Source: Salminus brasiliensis (taxonomy: Eukaryota > Chordata > Actinopteri > Characiformes > Bryconidae). Taken from it: a stretch of 64,000 bases of DNA. Positions 45,791-57,689 of this stretch are shown piece after piece (within the stretch, counting starts at the first letter, position 1; every line of letters begins with the position of its first letter). The notes beneath the pieces are model-generated. The model ran no database searches and was not told the origin of the DNA. It worked only from the letters and a program-made list of their open reading frames with translations. A program made the translations under genes and the position numbers. The DNA lies in assembly GCF_030463535.1 (NCBI RefSeq), contig NC_132893.1:20878027-20942026 (forward strand). Direction: 5' to 3'.

Positions 45791-46620
45791 GGGTTCGCGG
45801 ACACAGGGAATTGTAGTATAGTGAGGTGTATACTGTGGCCAGACACAGAGGGATGAACACTCACAGAGATGGGTCCAATGCAAGTAGTTTATTAACACAA
45901 CTCAAGAAAATACACGGGGGCAAAGTAAGGCAACAGAAGCAGCAGCTACAGGGCATAAATGTGAACACAACACAAACTTGACAAACAAGAGGGCGAAAAC
46001 AAAACACACCTGAGACTGGGGGTTTAGCTGGGGGACCAGCTACTTGGCAAGAACGGCTAGGCCGACCAAACCTGGCACTGCTGCGTGAGCGTGGGTCGCC
46101 TAGCTGGAAGAGTCGTGGGTATATCTTGGCAGAGTGAGCGAGCCTCACTGAGTCCTTGAATGGCTGAGTGGCCTGCTCGCGAACGAGGAGGTAGATCAGA
46201 AGCTGGCCTTAACACACCGTGAGCCTCTGGGACTACCTCAAGGTTCCAAGCTGAAACACATGAACATGAAACAAGACACACTGAATCGACACAATGAACC
46301 AAACATGAACACAAACGAGGTGGAAGTCCTTCTTTGGGCCTGTGGGCGACGGCTCAGAATCGCCCTGGGAGAGGGCGTGATACAGAGGGGCTGACAAATA
46401 GCCAGAAGGCTGAAGGATTTCTTTGAGGAAATAAGCCGTCGTGTTCATTAAGCAACTGATTAAACACTGCCTATAACAGTACAGCATGGCTAGCATGAGT
46501 CCAGTAGCTATATAAAACATCCACTCAGTCAGCTATCTGTTTAGGTGCTCATATAGGTTGTGTTTGCAAAATGACAGTGAGGATGGCACTTGAAATTTTC
46601 TGAATATTGACTAGTTCTGC
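45791..46620. mobile_element. Probable TE-derived DNA, class unresolved
   Basis: It has the look of an LTR or internal region of a fish retroelement: AGTTTATTAACACAACTCAA near 45887, and runs of ACATGAACACAA-type wording at 46.26-46.31 kb. No coding motif or paired LTR was found, so the class is open. Confidence 0.3.
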
Positions 46621-46639
46621 CTCTTCAAATAACAGGTGA

Positions 46640-46865
46640 AAATCAGCAGTTGCTGGCTAAGGTGCCATTGTGTAGATGGGTTTGCTAGTGTGCAGCGGTC
46701 AGCACTTACCAAAAGTGGTAAAGCGGCGACCACTGACGTGATTCTTGTAGGCCCCACCTCACAACTTACAGAAGTTAAAGAATCTGTTGCTAACATCTTA
46801 ATACTAGATACTACAGGTCACCTTCAGGATGTCTTGTGAAGGCCATGTCTTAAAAGGGCCTCAGA
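46640..46865 (-). repeat. Interspersed repeat family B, copy 4 (partial)
   Basis: It contains GTCAGCACTTACCAAAAGTG and GGCCCCACCTCACAACTTAC, and then CACCTTCAGGATGTCTTGTG. This is the reverse of the 40.9 kb copy, truncated before the terminal AACATTAAAACC. Confidence 0.7.
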
Positions 46866-48200
46866 GCTGTTTTGGCATCATTGGGGGTTGGGGGGAGGGC
46901 TACACAGTTATGGCTGATTGGTGTATTTTGTGCATATATTTGTGACATCACAAACACAGTGAATCAAAGCCAGCTGTTTTTGCTGCTTAGCTTTCAAATA
47001 TGGACTGGAATGAAGCGGAGAAGCTTTAACTCTACGTACAACATCTAACTTAAATTAGAAAATGAGCAAAATTCTGATCTTCATTATATAGGCCTGAACA
47101 AAAAAATGGACGAATCTCATCAACACAATTGTGTACATCAATTACACATAAATAAAATATGGTGTATATTTGTATTTTTCATATACTTTTGGCCATAGCT
47201 GCGTGGAGTATTTTCAGTGTGTCAGGCTGGTTGCTTTGATTAGCGTTCGCCAGTAACTGTGTTTTTGTTCTGCTGGCTACAGTTTGTGCGCCTGGAGACT
47301 GCAAATGAAACCATCCTGTAAATCTTCTATTATAGGCAGTAAAAACTAATTTTAGATTTCCTGCTTAGGGCACTGTCGCGCCTGATTGCTCACACACATA
47401 CACACCAAAGGTGCCTGAACCGCTAAAGAGCAGTGTCGATGGAAGTGTGTGTGTGTGTGTGTGCATGAGTGTGAGTGAGTGGGGGGACTCTAATAACGAG
47501 TAGATTTACAGGCCAGGCTTTACCTGTTAAAGCCTTTATCACATGTTAAAGTGCTGGCGGAGGGATTGTGTGTCTGGGTGAAGGTGATGGCTGATTAGCT
47601 CAGACAGGCTGTGTGTGTGTGTGGTTGGGGCAGGGGGATTTGTGCTAACAGCTCCAGTGACCAAACATGCTAACTGCTCCAGACCTGATTTACATTTTTT
47701 TCAATTAATATTTATTTATATATCGATTTTCACAACGAATGCGGAATCTGGGTCTGACTCCTTTTAGGCCGCCATTCCTGCATCTGAATCTACTTACTTC
47801 TAATAACGTGATACTGTGTTTACTTGATGAACGTGATGAAGGCAGGGGTTTTCAGCGGTTGGAAAAGCAGATCTGATTGGACGGCATTGACAGACGTGAA
47901 CATTTCAACCAGTTTTCTGGATAAGCAACCAGTCTCTAACAGCCAGTAAATAACTGGAAACGGCTAGTCTGAGCTTAAACAGTTAAACAGGAGAAGAGTT
48001 TTACCAATTTTTCAAATTGGTCTATGGGTGTTTCCCTATCACCTCAGGCTGTACGTTCTGAGATGCTTTTCTGCTTACCACAATTGTACGGAGTTACCGA
48101 AGCCTTTCTCTCAGCTCAAACCTGTTTGACCATTCTCCATTGACTTCTATTATGTGGAATTTCAGTTGTTTCCTTAATATACCACTCTGAGTGACCTTTA
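46866..48200. other. No gene seen
   Basis: Short (GT)n runs occur at about 47447-47463 and 47611-47623. Otherwise unique-looking. Confidence 0.5.
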
Positions 48201-48203
48201 GAG

Positions 48204-48734
48204 CCTGTTTACACCTGGCACTAAGTGATCGGATCAGGTTTAAATTTCACTTGTCTGCATAAAAAAAAAACAGGTGTAAACGCCCCCTGCAAGACCCCGC
48301 ATTGTTGATTAGATTATGATCGGATCCCTCAAATCACATTTGGAGGTGGTCAGAGTTGGATCTTGTCCACATTTAACATAAGTGTAAACAGAATGAAGTG
48401 TATTACTGTGGATCCTGGCTCGGTACTGCTCTCTCTCTCGCTGTGTGTTTGTGGAAGTCCGTTACGAGAGTGTGAGAACCACCTATTGTTCCGCCGCATT
48501 GTAGAACCCCCCACTCTTCCTGTAAACTGTTCACAGTCTCTGTGAGCAGGACATTTTTGTTGGTAACAGGAAGTAAAACTGAATGATGTACATGCTGGTG
48601 TGCTTTTTATGTGGGAAAGTAAAATCGGATCTCATCTGGTGACACTGGGGACGCATTTTAATGACAAGTGTAAACAGAATCCGGTCAAAGTAGATCCAGA
48701 CACAAAGCGCATGTTAATGCCAGATGTAAACAGG
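48204..48734. repeat. MITE-like element with 21-bp terminal inverted repeats
   Basis: The ends 48204-48224 and 48714-48734 are inverted copies matching at 19 of 21 positions, with core TGTTTACA-CTGGCA. Internal copies of TGTAAACAG also occur. It is 531 bp long with no coding capacity. The TIR core relates it to the 3.7 kb element. Confidence 0.75.
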
Positions 48735-48944
48735 ACCTTGGAGACTGATGTGCTTGTATATCTGGCATGTCTGGTACCAATAATCATGCTACACCTAATC
48801 ACACCTAAGTCTGTATGTGTAAAGCGACATGAGTAAGAGTGCTGATGTGGTTCTATGAGCACATGCCCTAATTTTCTTCACCTGCTGAATTCTTTTAAGT
48901 CAGTTCTAAACACTAGTTTTTCTCAGGTAGGTGAAGGCAGATGA

Positions 48945-49110
48945 AAATGCTTAAAGTTTGAGTGGAAGTACATTTCACCTGACTTGAGATTAAGTTTGAG
49001 CCAAATGTTTGAGTAGATTTGAGCACAAGCTGAAGCTTATTTGAGACAAAACTGGATTTACGTTTTTTAATTGATTTGAGTTTATTTAAATTAAAGTCTG
49101 ACTTGATTTA
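48945..49110. repeat. Degenerate TTGAGTTGATTTAAA-type repeat, block 1
   Basis: Recurring TTTGAG, TGATTT and AAAGTCTGA words at irregular 20-30 bp spacing. The same words return at 50.28-50.48 and 52.08-52.40 kb. Confidence 0.55.
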
Positions 49111-49570
49111 AAGCAACATCATGTGACATTTGTACCTTAAAATGAAAGCTTTAAAATCATGTTGATGCTCCACTGACCTGTAACAGGGAGAGTAGTGCTG
49201 CTGTCATTGCTAGGCCCCAGGCTCCAGGCTTGACATGCTTCTAACTGCACTGTGTAACTCTGGAATAGCAGGCAGGACAGCAGGATTCCACATTAATTCT
49301 TTAACTTCCTGTGACTGTTCTGTATTTCTCAGCTTGTAAAATACACATGAAAAGCGTGTCCTTCAGGGCTGATTTATGCTATGACATAGCCTGCTCAAGT
49401 GGCCTACACTGTTGTGGGCGTTTATACTCGTGCATAGATGTGTCTTGCTCTCCCCACAACACTAGTCTGGCGAGGGGGGTCATTAATGCCACTGTGTTGA
49501 CTGTCTTAGCATATTACAAACAACGGTAACTGAAACCAAGTGGATTATATGTTGGTGTTGGAGCAAAATA
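49111..49570. other. No gene seen
   Basis: Unique-looking DNA. Confidence 0.45.
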
Positions 49571-49589
49571 GCTGTTGTTTCCTTTTACA

Positions 49590-50250
49590 AAAATTTCTGA
49601 TATAAAAAAAAGAGAGAAGACGTCAGAGGAGATGGTCCATACGGCCAAGGCAGAAGGAGTGTGAATTTTCTGTGCCCGTCCGGCCCCTGGGAGACATTAA
49701 CAAGGAAATGCAGGTCGATCTGATGATTGGGTTCGTCATGTGCTACCATTTGTCTCGCACAGTCCATAATCCATGGAAATGCGATTCTACAGAGCAGACC
49801 AATCACAGTTGTTGTGGTCAGTGTTGCCATAATGCATAGTTACGTTTCTGGGGGGATGTCTGTCAGGCTACAGCACCAGGCTCCACGTGGTCCAGTGGAC
49901 CAGGTCGCTGGATTGTTGGTTGGGAACCCAGGTCATGCTGCTTGCCATCAGCAGTCAGAGTCGGAGAGCACAATTGGCTTTGCTCTCTCAGAAGAGGGTT
50001 GATGTCACTCCCAGCGTGATGTTGGTTATCATAGACTCCTGTTAGCTGTTAAATCGGAGCTGGGGAGCCGCAGCCGAAAGGAGGCATTGGCTGGCTATGA
50101 GTCGGAGGAGACATGCTAGTCTTCACTCTCCTAGTGCTGGGGGTATTGCTAGTGATTGGGGGAGTTCACATAAACAGGGATTGGGTAATTGGCCTTCCAC
50201 ATTGGGTAGAGAATAAAAAAAGTAAAATTAGCAACAAATTACAAAAAACA
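49590..50250 (+). mobile_element. tRNA-derived SINE with upstream fragment
   Basis: A-box-like GTGGTCCAGTGGACCAGGT at about 49889 and B-box-like TTGGTTGGGAACCCAGG at about 49917 are followed by a SINE body (AGAGCACAATTGGCTTTGCT, GGAGGAGACATGCTAGTCTT). It ends with A-rich DNA near 50213-50260. The family matches the minus-strand copy at 52.7-53.04 kb. Confidence 0.65.
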
Positions 50251-50279
50251 AAAATTGAAGAGCCCAGTGGAAGAGCATT

Positions 50280-50480
50280 TAAATTAAAGTTTTAATTGAT
50301 TTAAGCCGATTCAACTGGAAAAGTTCGAGTCAGTTTGATTTGAAAATCTGAGTGGACTTTTGAGAACAGTTGAGATGATCTGAGGTAAAGTTGATTTAAG
50401 TAAGAGTGTGAGTTGACCTGAGGTAAAGTTTTGCTGATTTGAGATACGGTTTGAGTTGATTTGCACAGGAGTTGATATCA
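50280..50480. repeat. Degenerate TTGAGTTGATTTAAA-type repeat, block 2
   Basis: TTTAATTGATTTAAG, GAGGTAAAGTTGATTTAAG, GAGGTAAAGTTTTGCTGATT and GTTTGAGTTGATTTG follow each other. Unit length is about 30 bp and irregular. Confidence 0.65.
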
Positions 50481-51110
50481 GCTGACATCTGAGTCATTGT
50501 GAGCGTTCTTTTTACCTGACTTCAGTTGGCTGAGAAGGCTTAGGCTGAGAGTTTCAGCGTCTCGGTGACAGTGAGAGGTGAGCTTCCCAGACAGTAACTC
50601 TGCAGCCTTCCCAGCCATAACTGAATACATTTGGCCACAAAGCTGTTTTTCCTGGAGTCTTATTCTGGCTGCGGGTTCCCATCTAGGATCTGTTGCGAAA
50701 TGTGACGAGAAAACAGCAGTGAGGTTTGTTGCTGCTTGTGTTTGTTTTTTCTTGCGTGGCCCGGCCAGCAGCGGCTGCCGATGGAGCTGTGTGTGTACTG
50801 GAGCTGCTGGGACCTCCCCTCCTCTCTTTCTGCTCCATCAAGTCATTATGCCGTATTTCTCGTGTGTTTTTTCTCTTGCAGCACTTCGCATGAGGGAGGT
50901 TTGTGGTCAACTCTTGGAAAGGCTAAATAATTTGGCTCAGAAATATCCAACGAATGTGTTTGGTGGAGCAGTAATCGTATTATTGCAGCTCTCCATGAAA
51001 GCCAAGTGCTTCTATTATGCCTCAGAATCCTTAGTGCACTTGTAGTGTTTACTAAGCAACAACAAAACCAGATCTGCTATTGCGTTAATTCCATTTCATC
51101 TAAATGTCAG
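50481..51110. other. No supported gene
   Basis: The plus-strand open frame at 50578-51045 opens with GTG and has no recognisable domain. A pyrimidine-rich AG at 50880 resembles a splice acceptor, but the following frame shows no homology I know. Confidence 0.4.
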
Positions 51111-52450
51111 TGAATTTGATATGGAGTCTTGAATGGCACCAGGTTTTATTACCTGCAGAGTGACTCAGATAGTCTCTCTTTGGTTCAAGTTTGGTTCAAT
51201 TGGAATTGGATTAAATTGGATTTCTGTCGATGTAAGGCAAAGTTTGAGATGAAAGACAAAATTTGGACTTTCCAACATAGCAGTCATTTTCGTCATTTCT
51301 GTTGACACTGATATTGTCCATTGTGTTTACTTGTGTGTTTGTTTACATAAGAATGAACTTTCCCTAGGGCTGGCTGTGGTAAAAATACTATATCATGAAA
51401 GTTAAAGACATAATTTATAGCAGTACATGTAATCACAGACTAAATACATCAGTAGCAACAGATTTTTAAAAATTACTATTCAGATACTCTCCCGTACTGA
51501 AACCAGTGATTTTCATTTAACATCTGCTGCTCTTCATCTAATTAAACTAGTTTTATTACACTGTTTGTAATGAAACCTGCAGTTGATCAGTGTTAATTAA
51601 GCACCAACAATATTTTAATAATAAATATCACAGGAACAAAATTGATCATGATACATTACCAGTATTTTAGCCAGTAGCCTCTCTGTCAAAGGGGAGCTCG
51701 AACCTGTGAGTGGACAGGGACATCTAGCATATTTGAAAAGATTGTAGTGTGTGAAATGACCACAGAGTGGACTGCAAAAGGTAGTGGTGTAACAGAGACC
51801 CCCTCAACAGTTCAGCATCCATGTGAACCACGGATTAACTGTCAAAGCTTAACCATAACAGTGTGGAATGCAGTTTTACTGCTGCTGTAGTCTTTCACAC
51901 TGTTTTTTCAAGCCATACACAGACATGTAGCTTTTAGCTGGTATTCCAACACAACAACAAACTGAATTTAGGTCATTTAGGAGAATGATTTCAGAGACCA
52001 GTGAAACAATACTGAGATCTACTTTATTTCTCCTCAGACAGAGATAGGACATAGGAATAGGACAAGGCATATTTTTAGGCAAGTTTAAGCTGATTTAAAC
52101 TGAAGTTTGAGTTGATTTAAATCAAAGTCTGACATGATTTGAGGCAAAACTAGAAAGGTTAGAGTCTAGAAGACTCCTAAAATGGCACCACTTTTATCTT
52201 CTGTTCTATTTTTGGACTCCTGGTAGATCTTTCTAACAGAGCAGGGCCACTTGTATGAATATATTTTTTATTGATTTGTGTTTGGTTGATTTAAACAGCT
52301 TGGAATTCTGGAAGTTTTAGCTGATTTAAGGCAAAGTCTGAGCTTAATTTTTGATGATGTAATTTCAGATAACTCTGGAAAAGTGTGAGTCTTGAATGGC
52401 ACCACATTTAATCATTTGCAGGGTGACTCAGATATTCTGTCTTTGGACTC
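51111..52450. repeat. Long-period repeat with block 3 of the TTGATTTAAA unit
   Basis: TCTTGAATGGCACCA with GCAGAGTGACTCAGATA (51128-51180) recurs as TCTTGAATGGCACCACATTT with GCAGGGTGACTCAGATA (52390-52440), and more loosely near 52180. GATTTAAACTGAAGTTTGAG appears at about 52090-52110. The 51.2-52.07 kb part between them is unique-looking. Confidence 0.55.
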
Positions 52451-52699
52451 TTGGAAGATCTTTCCAACAGAGCAGGTTATATGAAAGCAGCTGATTTGAT
52501 ATGCCAGCTTTGTTCTGTGCTACAGTTTAACATTTATGTCTCTTTGGCTATTTTAGTTTTTAACTACTTTTTTTTAATAATGAGCTGCTATGTAAAGACC
52601 ATGCTTCATCAAGCAGACAACGTGTCAGCAACTGTCAGCTGATTCGAATCCCAGTGATGCTACAACAAAAATGATTGGTAATGCTGATTAAACATTGTT

Positions 52700-53040
52700 T
52701 GATTACTATTTTCTGACCAATTACTCAATCCCTGTTAATGTGAACTAGCAATGCCCCCGACACTAGGAGGGTGAGGACTAGCACACTTATCCTCTGACAC
52801 ATGTGAGGCCAGCCATAGCCTCTTTTTGAACTGCTGCTAATGTAGCATTGCATGGTAACTAACTGGGAGTGATGTGGGGAGAAAGGAACATCAACCCACC
52901 CCTAAGAGCAAAGCCAATTGTGCCCTCTGTGATTCTGGCTGCTGATGGCAAGCAGCATGACCTGGGATTTAAACCAGCAATCCTTGGATCATAGTGACTG
53001 TGCCTTAGTCCACTGGACCACTCAGAACCCCTGCTGACAT
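52700..53040 (-). mobile_element. tRNA-derived SINE
   Basis: The minus strand shows GAGTGGTCCAGTGGACTAAG (A box) and GGTTTAAATCCCAGG (B box), followed by GCTTGCCATCAGCAGCCAG and the body shared with the 49.9 kb copy. Confidence 0.7.
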
Positions 53041-53435
53041 CGGATTGCAGTATAGAGTTTCTGGAAGTAAAAATAAACCAAAACATTTGTTCCAACAGTT
53101 CAGATCTGTTCCACCTTAGAATCAGCCAACATGTAACACACACACCTGCTCGTTTGTGCACTTGCTATGTAAATGAGTATTTAAAAAATGGATATGATGT
53201 TATATTTAGCATCATACACAGTATAGTGATCAACATAGTCAGTTATATTATATTTCTATTTATAGTTATATTGTAATGTGTAGCCACCAGCATCTCAGAC
53301 TTTTAAGCATAGATACCTTTAGAAAATTGTATTTACAGGAATTATGGGATTTAAATGAATCCTCTTTATCTAATTATCCCCATTTTCATTTACTCAAACA
53401 GACTCCGAGACGGACAGCAGAGAATTGTAACTGGG

Positions 53436-53600
53436 CGTGTGAAGGCAGAGGACTGTGGTTATAGTCCTGTACCCATTTCGGTGAGGTTGTTGGTTCAAGT
53501 ACCATGACTATCAGGGAAACTATGTGATCAGAGTGAGCCAGCAACCAAAGGCTTAAGGTATCACCATCCAGTTCTTCTTCTGCTGGACTCCTGAACTACT
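53436..53600 (+). mobile_element. SINE-like fragment
   Basis: The block GGTTGTTGGTTCAAGTACCA carries a B box. It is followed by GAGTGAGCCAGCAACC, a SINE-like body. The A box is poor. Confidence 0.45.
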
Positions 53601-54200
53601 TGCGCCTTAAAGAAGCAGGCCAGCATTTTTCAACTTGATCTACTGCATTTATAGTAGTATGGTTCCCAGCATGGCAAAAACGAATACATCTCCCTATTAA
53701 AAACCCTAAGAAAACCTTTTGACTGAAAGCACAGCTATAATAGAATCCACTGATGAGTTGTGCAGTTCAGTCAGTACACATTTATGTGAAGCACATGTTT
53801 CTGTAGAACATTTTTATGAATTCTTGGGTGAAGGAATTTGTAAACGAAGCTGTAAATAGGTACAGTTCGTTCTGTCAGATAAGAAGGAATAGGTCGTAAT
53901 CATTACCAGTTTAGTGTTGTGGGTGGAGTTTTACAGGCTCCTGCAATTGTATGTGGTTATGGGAAATCAAGTGCAGAGTGGCAAAGAGAGGAAACATTAG
54001 CTTTTGATCTCCAGCATTATATTCAAACAATCAACTTTAAGTTTATAAAACTGTGAGCACACGTTTAAAAAAAATTATTGTATAATTTTATCATCCTCTC
54101 ATGAAAGAAAACATTCATTTATTAAAACTTATTCCCACCAAGTAGACAAGAAAACAGCTGCATATTTTTCCTTACCTCAGTCAAAATAATACTTTTTTAT
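53601..54200. other. No gene seen
   Basis: A/T-rich unique DNA. Confidence 0.45.
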
Positions 54201-54720
54201 GTGGCCTTTTTTGTGAAAGGAATTACTTATTTTTCTTATAATCTTTTCTTATTTTGTCTTTTGTTGTGGATTTGACTTTTGTCAAAATAATGTTTTTTGT
54301 TTTTCCAAAAAAATAATAATTATAAAAACTAATAAAATAATTATTATTTGACAATGTTTCCTTATTTTCAAAATAATGACTTTTTGACTTTTTATTTTGT
54401 AATTTTGACTTTTTATTTTAATTTACATATTTTTTCTTGATTTTCATTTCAAACTGTCTTTTAACATTAACTAACTGTTTTGAAGTTTGGGCTTATTTTG
54501 CCAAGGTTTAAACCTTTTAGTAAAAACGTATGTTTTCTTAATTTGTCAGATTTACTTATTGTCCCATGACTATGACTTTTGTCAAAACACAGACCTTTTT
54601 GATTTGGCTTATTTTTTTAAAATGATGTTTTTTTTCTCTAATAATTTAGACTTTTTGTTTGGTCTAATTAGTGACCCATTTTATCAAGGTTTGGACTTAA
54701 TTTGTTAAAATGATTTTGAT
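54201..54720. repeat. A/T-rich degenerate repeat (GACTTTTGTCAAAATAATG-like)
   Basis: Repeated GACTTTTTG, TCAAAATAATG and TTATTTT words at irregular spacing. It is probably a decayed simple-sequence array. Confidence 0.55.
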
Positions 54721-56155
54721 TGAATTTATCAGAATACTCAGGTTATGATCCTCACCCCACCTGGAAAAAAGCTCCACCACATTTATTCGAAATCAGGCAC
54801 TCATGGCGGCAGATAGAGACTAGGTTAAAAACACTCAAGTACTTCTTAAGCCTAGTTTGCTGAAGGGCTGCTACTCAACCGTGGATCATAAGCTTAGCTG
54901 TGAAGTCCATGTTCACATGTGCATGTCTGCATCTCTCCCAGATGTATAGTGTTTGAGAGGAATTTCCACTGTAGGGTTACAGTTGGACTAGAACTGCTGT
55001 CATCCGTCTGTAGCCGGCATGAAGTAGAGAGGGAAACATATGATACAACCGCACACACACCACTACAGCATTCAGCGAAAGGGGCCCAACACACACAAAC
55101 GCTAACGCAGCTTTTGCAGAGAGTGGAACACAATCCGGAGCGTTCCACACAACCATATGTGGGTAATTTGCTGAAAATATGCTAAGTGGCGTAATTCTTT
55201 AAGGACTATTAAAGGAGTCTGATAAGACCACACACTTGTACACACAACACACAAAATGCGAGCATGCTTGCCACATTACGGCTAAAAATCTCCATAAATG
55301 AACGCTATGAATGTTCTAACAAACTGAAATAAACTCTTGTGATTAGGCCCAACCTGGGCAGTTCAAACTAGTATTTCTGTATCATAAAAATAAAGCCTTT
55401 GTTTAATAGGTCAGACATTTTATGTGCACGTGGGTGGGTTATTTCATAAATAAGTCTATTTAACTTACTTAAATAGGTACAAAATGGCCTAATGGGGTTT
55501 GAGTCAGAGTGGTGCTTGGTTCTGCTGTTCTGAGAGACGCACTGTATGGAAAGAAAACGCTGTGGCAGTATTTTCACCTCATAACAAAAAAACTGAGACA
55601 CGTTGTCATGTGGAATTTCTTTTTTATTATACGATTGTTATGGCCTTGCCTTTCCATGCTGTTTCTGCAGAAGCAAAGCTGAGCCTTAAATGACCTAAAA
55701 TCACATGTTTTGTGCCTTAAATAGTACAAAACAGCGTTACAACATAAAAACAGATTTGAAAACGCATGCTCTTAATAATTTTACTTTAATCCAACAACTG
55801 CAAAACTAACCAGTATAATTCAGCACATAAATTTAAGTGGTTTAGTTCAAATGGTTCCCTTAAATTAGGGATGTCATGATACCAGAAATTTGTCAGTCGC
55901 CACCAATCCCGGTCAAATTGAGCATACTCAGGTCGTATTTTGTGGTTACGATGGACGCTATTGTCCCACAGTTCAATATTTATTTCAATATATGTATATG
56001 TATATTTCAATATAAGGCATGAGGGCATATTTGCATATTTTATTTAATGTTTACAAAATATTAGATGTATCTTGACACAGTATACCATAGTTTTTGGCCT
56101 ATCCTGATTTCAAGAATTCTTTTTCTAAAGCTGGACTGTATATACCACAATAACA
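54721..56155. other. No gene seen
   Basis: Unique-looking DNA, with a (TATGTA)-like short tract near 55980-56010. Confidence 0.45.
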
Positions 56156-56159
56156 ACAA

Positions 56160-56350
56160 TGTCCCAGTTGATCTGAGGAGCATGGGTTTCTCTTTTCAGT
56201 CTTGGTTCCTTAAGGTTTTTATCCTTTCGATCTGAGGGAGTTTTTCCTCACCACTGTTGCCACTGGCTTGCTCAGAAGAGGCTTAGACAGAGGATCTCTG
56301 TAAAGCTGCTTTGTGACAACATTCGTTGTGAAAAACGCTATATAAATACA
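56160..56350 (+). mobile_element. L2-like LINE 3' tail
   Basis: It contains GGGAGTTTTTCCTCACCACT, then GTTGCCACTGGCTTGCTCAG, and ends CTGTAAAGCTGCTTTGTGAC to GCTATATAAATA. This is the very common 3' end of fish L2-type LINEs. It is likely the same family as the coding fragment at 45.7 kb. Confidence 0.8.
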
Positions 56351-57640
56351 TGTATAAGAACTTATATTTATATATAAGTGAATTGAACTCAAATGAAATA
56401 ATTATATATGAAATAATTATTATGAAATTCATAATAATATGTTTCCTCAATTTTGGTATAACTGGAAAGTTTACAATCCACAATTCAGATTGTCTTCTTT
56501 TTGTGGTTTCTCCACTTGTTTCCCTGAGTTACGAGGGATGAACAATGCAAATCAAATTACATCAAATTACAGCTTTTGCTATTGCTGCCGAGAACTGTGA
56601 AGGTCAATCATGTCTCACTTGAGACCCTTTCAGACATGCACGGTAACTTTTCCAGACATTAACTGGAGGAGCTGTATGTGTGAACCGGACATTACCTGGA
56701 CTTTGTCCTGCCAGCCCTCTAGTACAAAGTCTGGGTAATGTCCGAGAGAGCCCATGTGTGAATAGGACAGGCAATTGTCCAGATAATTTACAGTGGACGT
56801 GTTGATAGCATCATTATGGATGAGTCCATAGTCTCGTTCGCCATCTTCGATGTGCTGTAAACAAAACATTGTTATCACCGCAGGGTACTTTTTGCATTCT
56901 TTCATGCCTCCTGCATGTGCTACAGGCACCGCTCCTTGCCCAAAACTTTTTTACCCCTAATCTTCAGTTGCATGCTACATGTGTGAAGGGGTAAGTCTGG
57001 ATAATGTTTAGACCTGATTCTGAGTTCATATGTGAAAACGGCTGCGTAGATCATTGACTTGAATTAGGTAAGAAGTCGCGACATGTATATTTTTACATCA
57101 AAACAAATGGAAAAGGCCAGAAGTGAAGAGCCAGACCTGCTGATGTAAACCTAATGCAAATGTAACGTATTATATGACTGACCATTCAATTATGCAGTTA
57201 TCCAGTTATGTCATTAAATAATTATGCCTGGTACAATTCTGTGTAATAAAGGGTCACAGCAGAAGGGTGTTGAACTTGGATGTTGTAGAACCACAGTCAA
57301 CAAAATGTGAGGCCAAATGTAACTGAATTGCAGTATAAAGTTCCTTAGTCAGGTTGAGGTATAATTAGAGCAGTGCAGCTTTATTTTGGATTGAGAGGGT
57401 GGGTGGATACTTACACACTGCAGGCCATGTTCTTGTGTGTGTGTGGTTCATTCTATGGTTTTAAAGGAGGTACTGTCCATCCAGTCTTTTCTTTAATCTT
57501 TCACATTCTAGCCCTATTATTCAGTTATTAATCTTAAAGGGAAGTGTAACACACATTGGGTAAAGCACTGTAGTTGCTTTAGGGTATTCAGTGGGGCTAA
57601 CTGCTAACTAGCTAACAAGCATCACTAGAGGCAGGTATGC
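56351..57640. other. No gene seen
   Basis: The 56.62-57.06 kb part has inverted words of the CAGACATGCACGG and TCCAGATAATT type and may be a decayed DNA transposon. Nothing firm. Confidence 0.35.
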
Positions 57641-57689
57641 TTCCTAATATGGATTAGGTGAGGGGAGGAGCATGGGGAAAGGCTGTTTC

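Noticed and set aside
46487-46520. Alternative erg start exon beginning Met-Ala-Ser
   Set aside because: The frame reads MASMSPV and lacks the expected Thr-Ile-Lys ending and donor. No MASTIK-like exon was found in the window.
50578-51045. 155-codon plus-strand frame
   Set aside because: It opens with GTG and has no domain or conservation pattern visible by eye. It may hide an exon, but nothing supports that.
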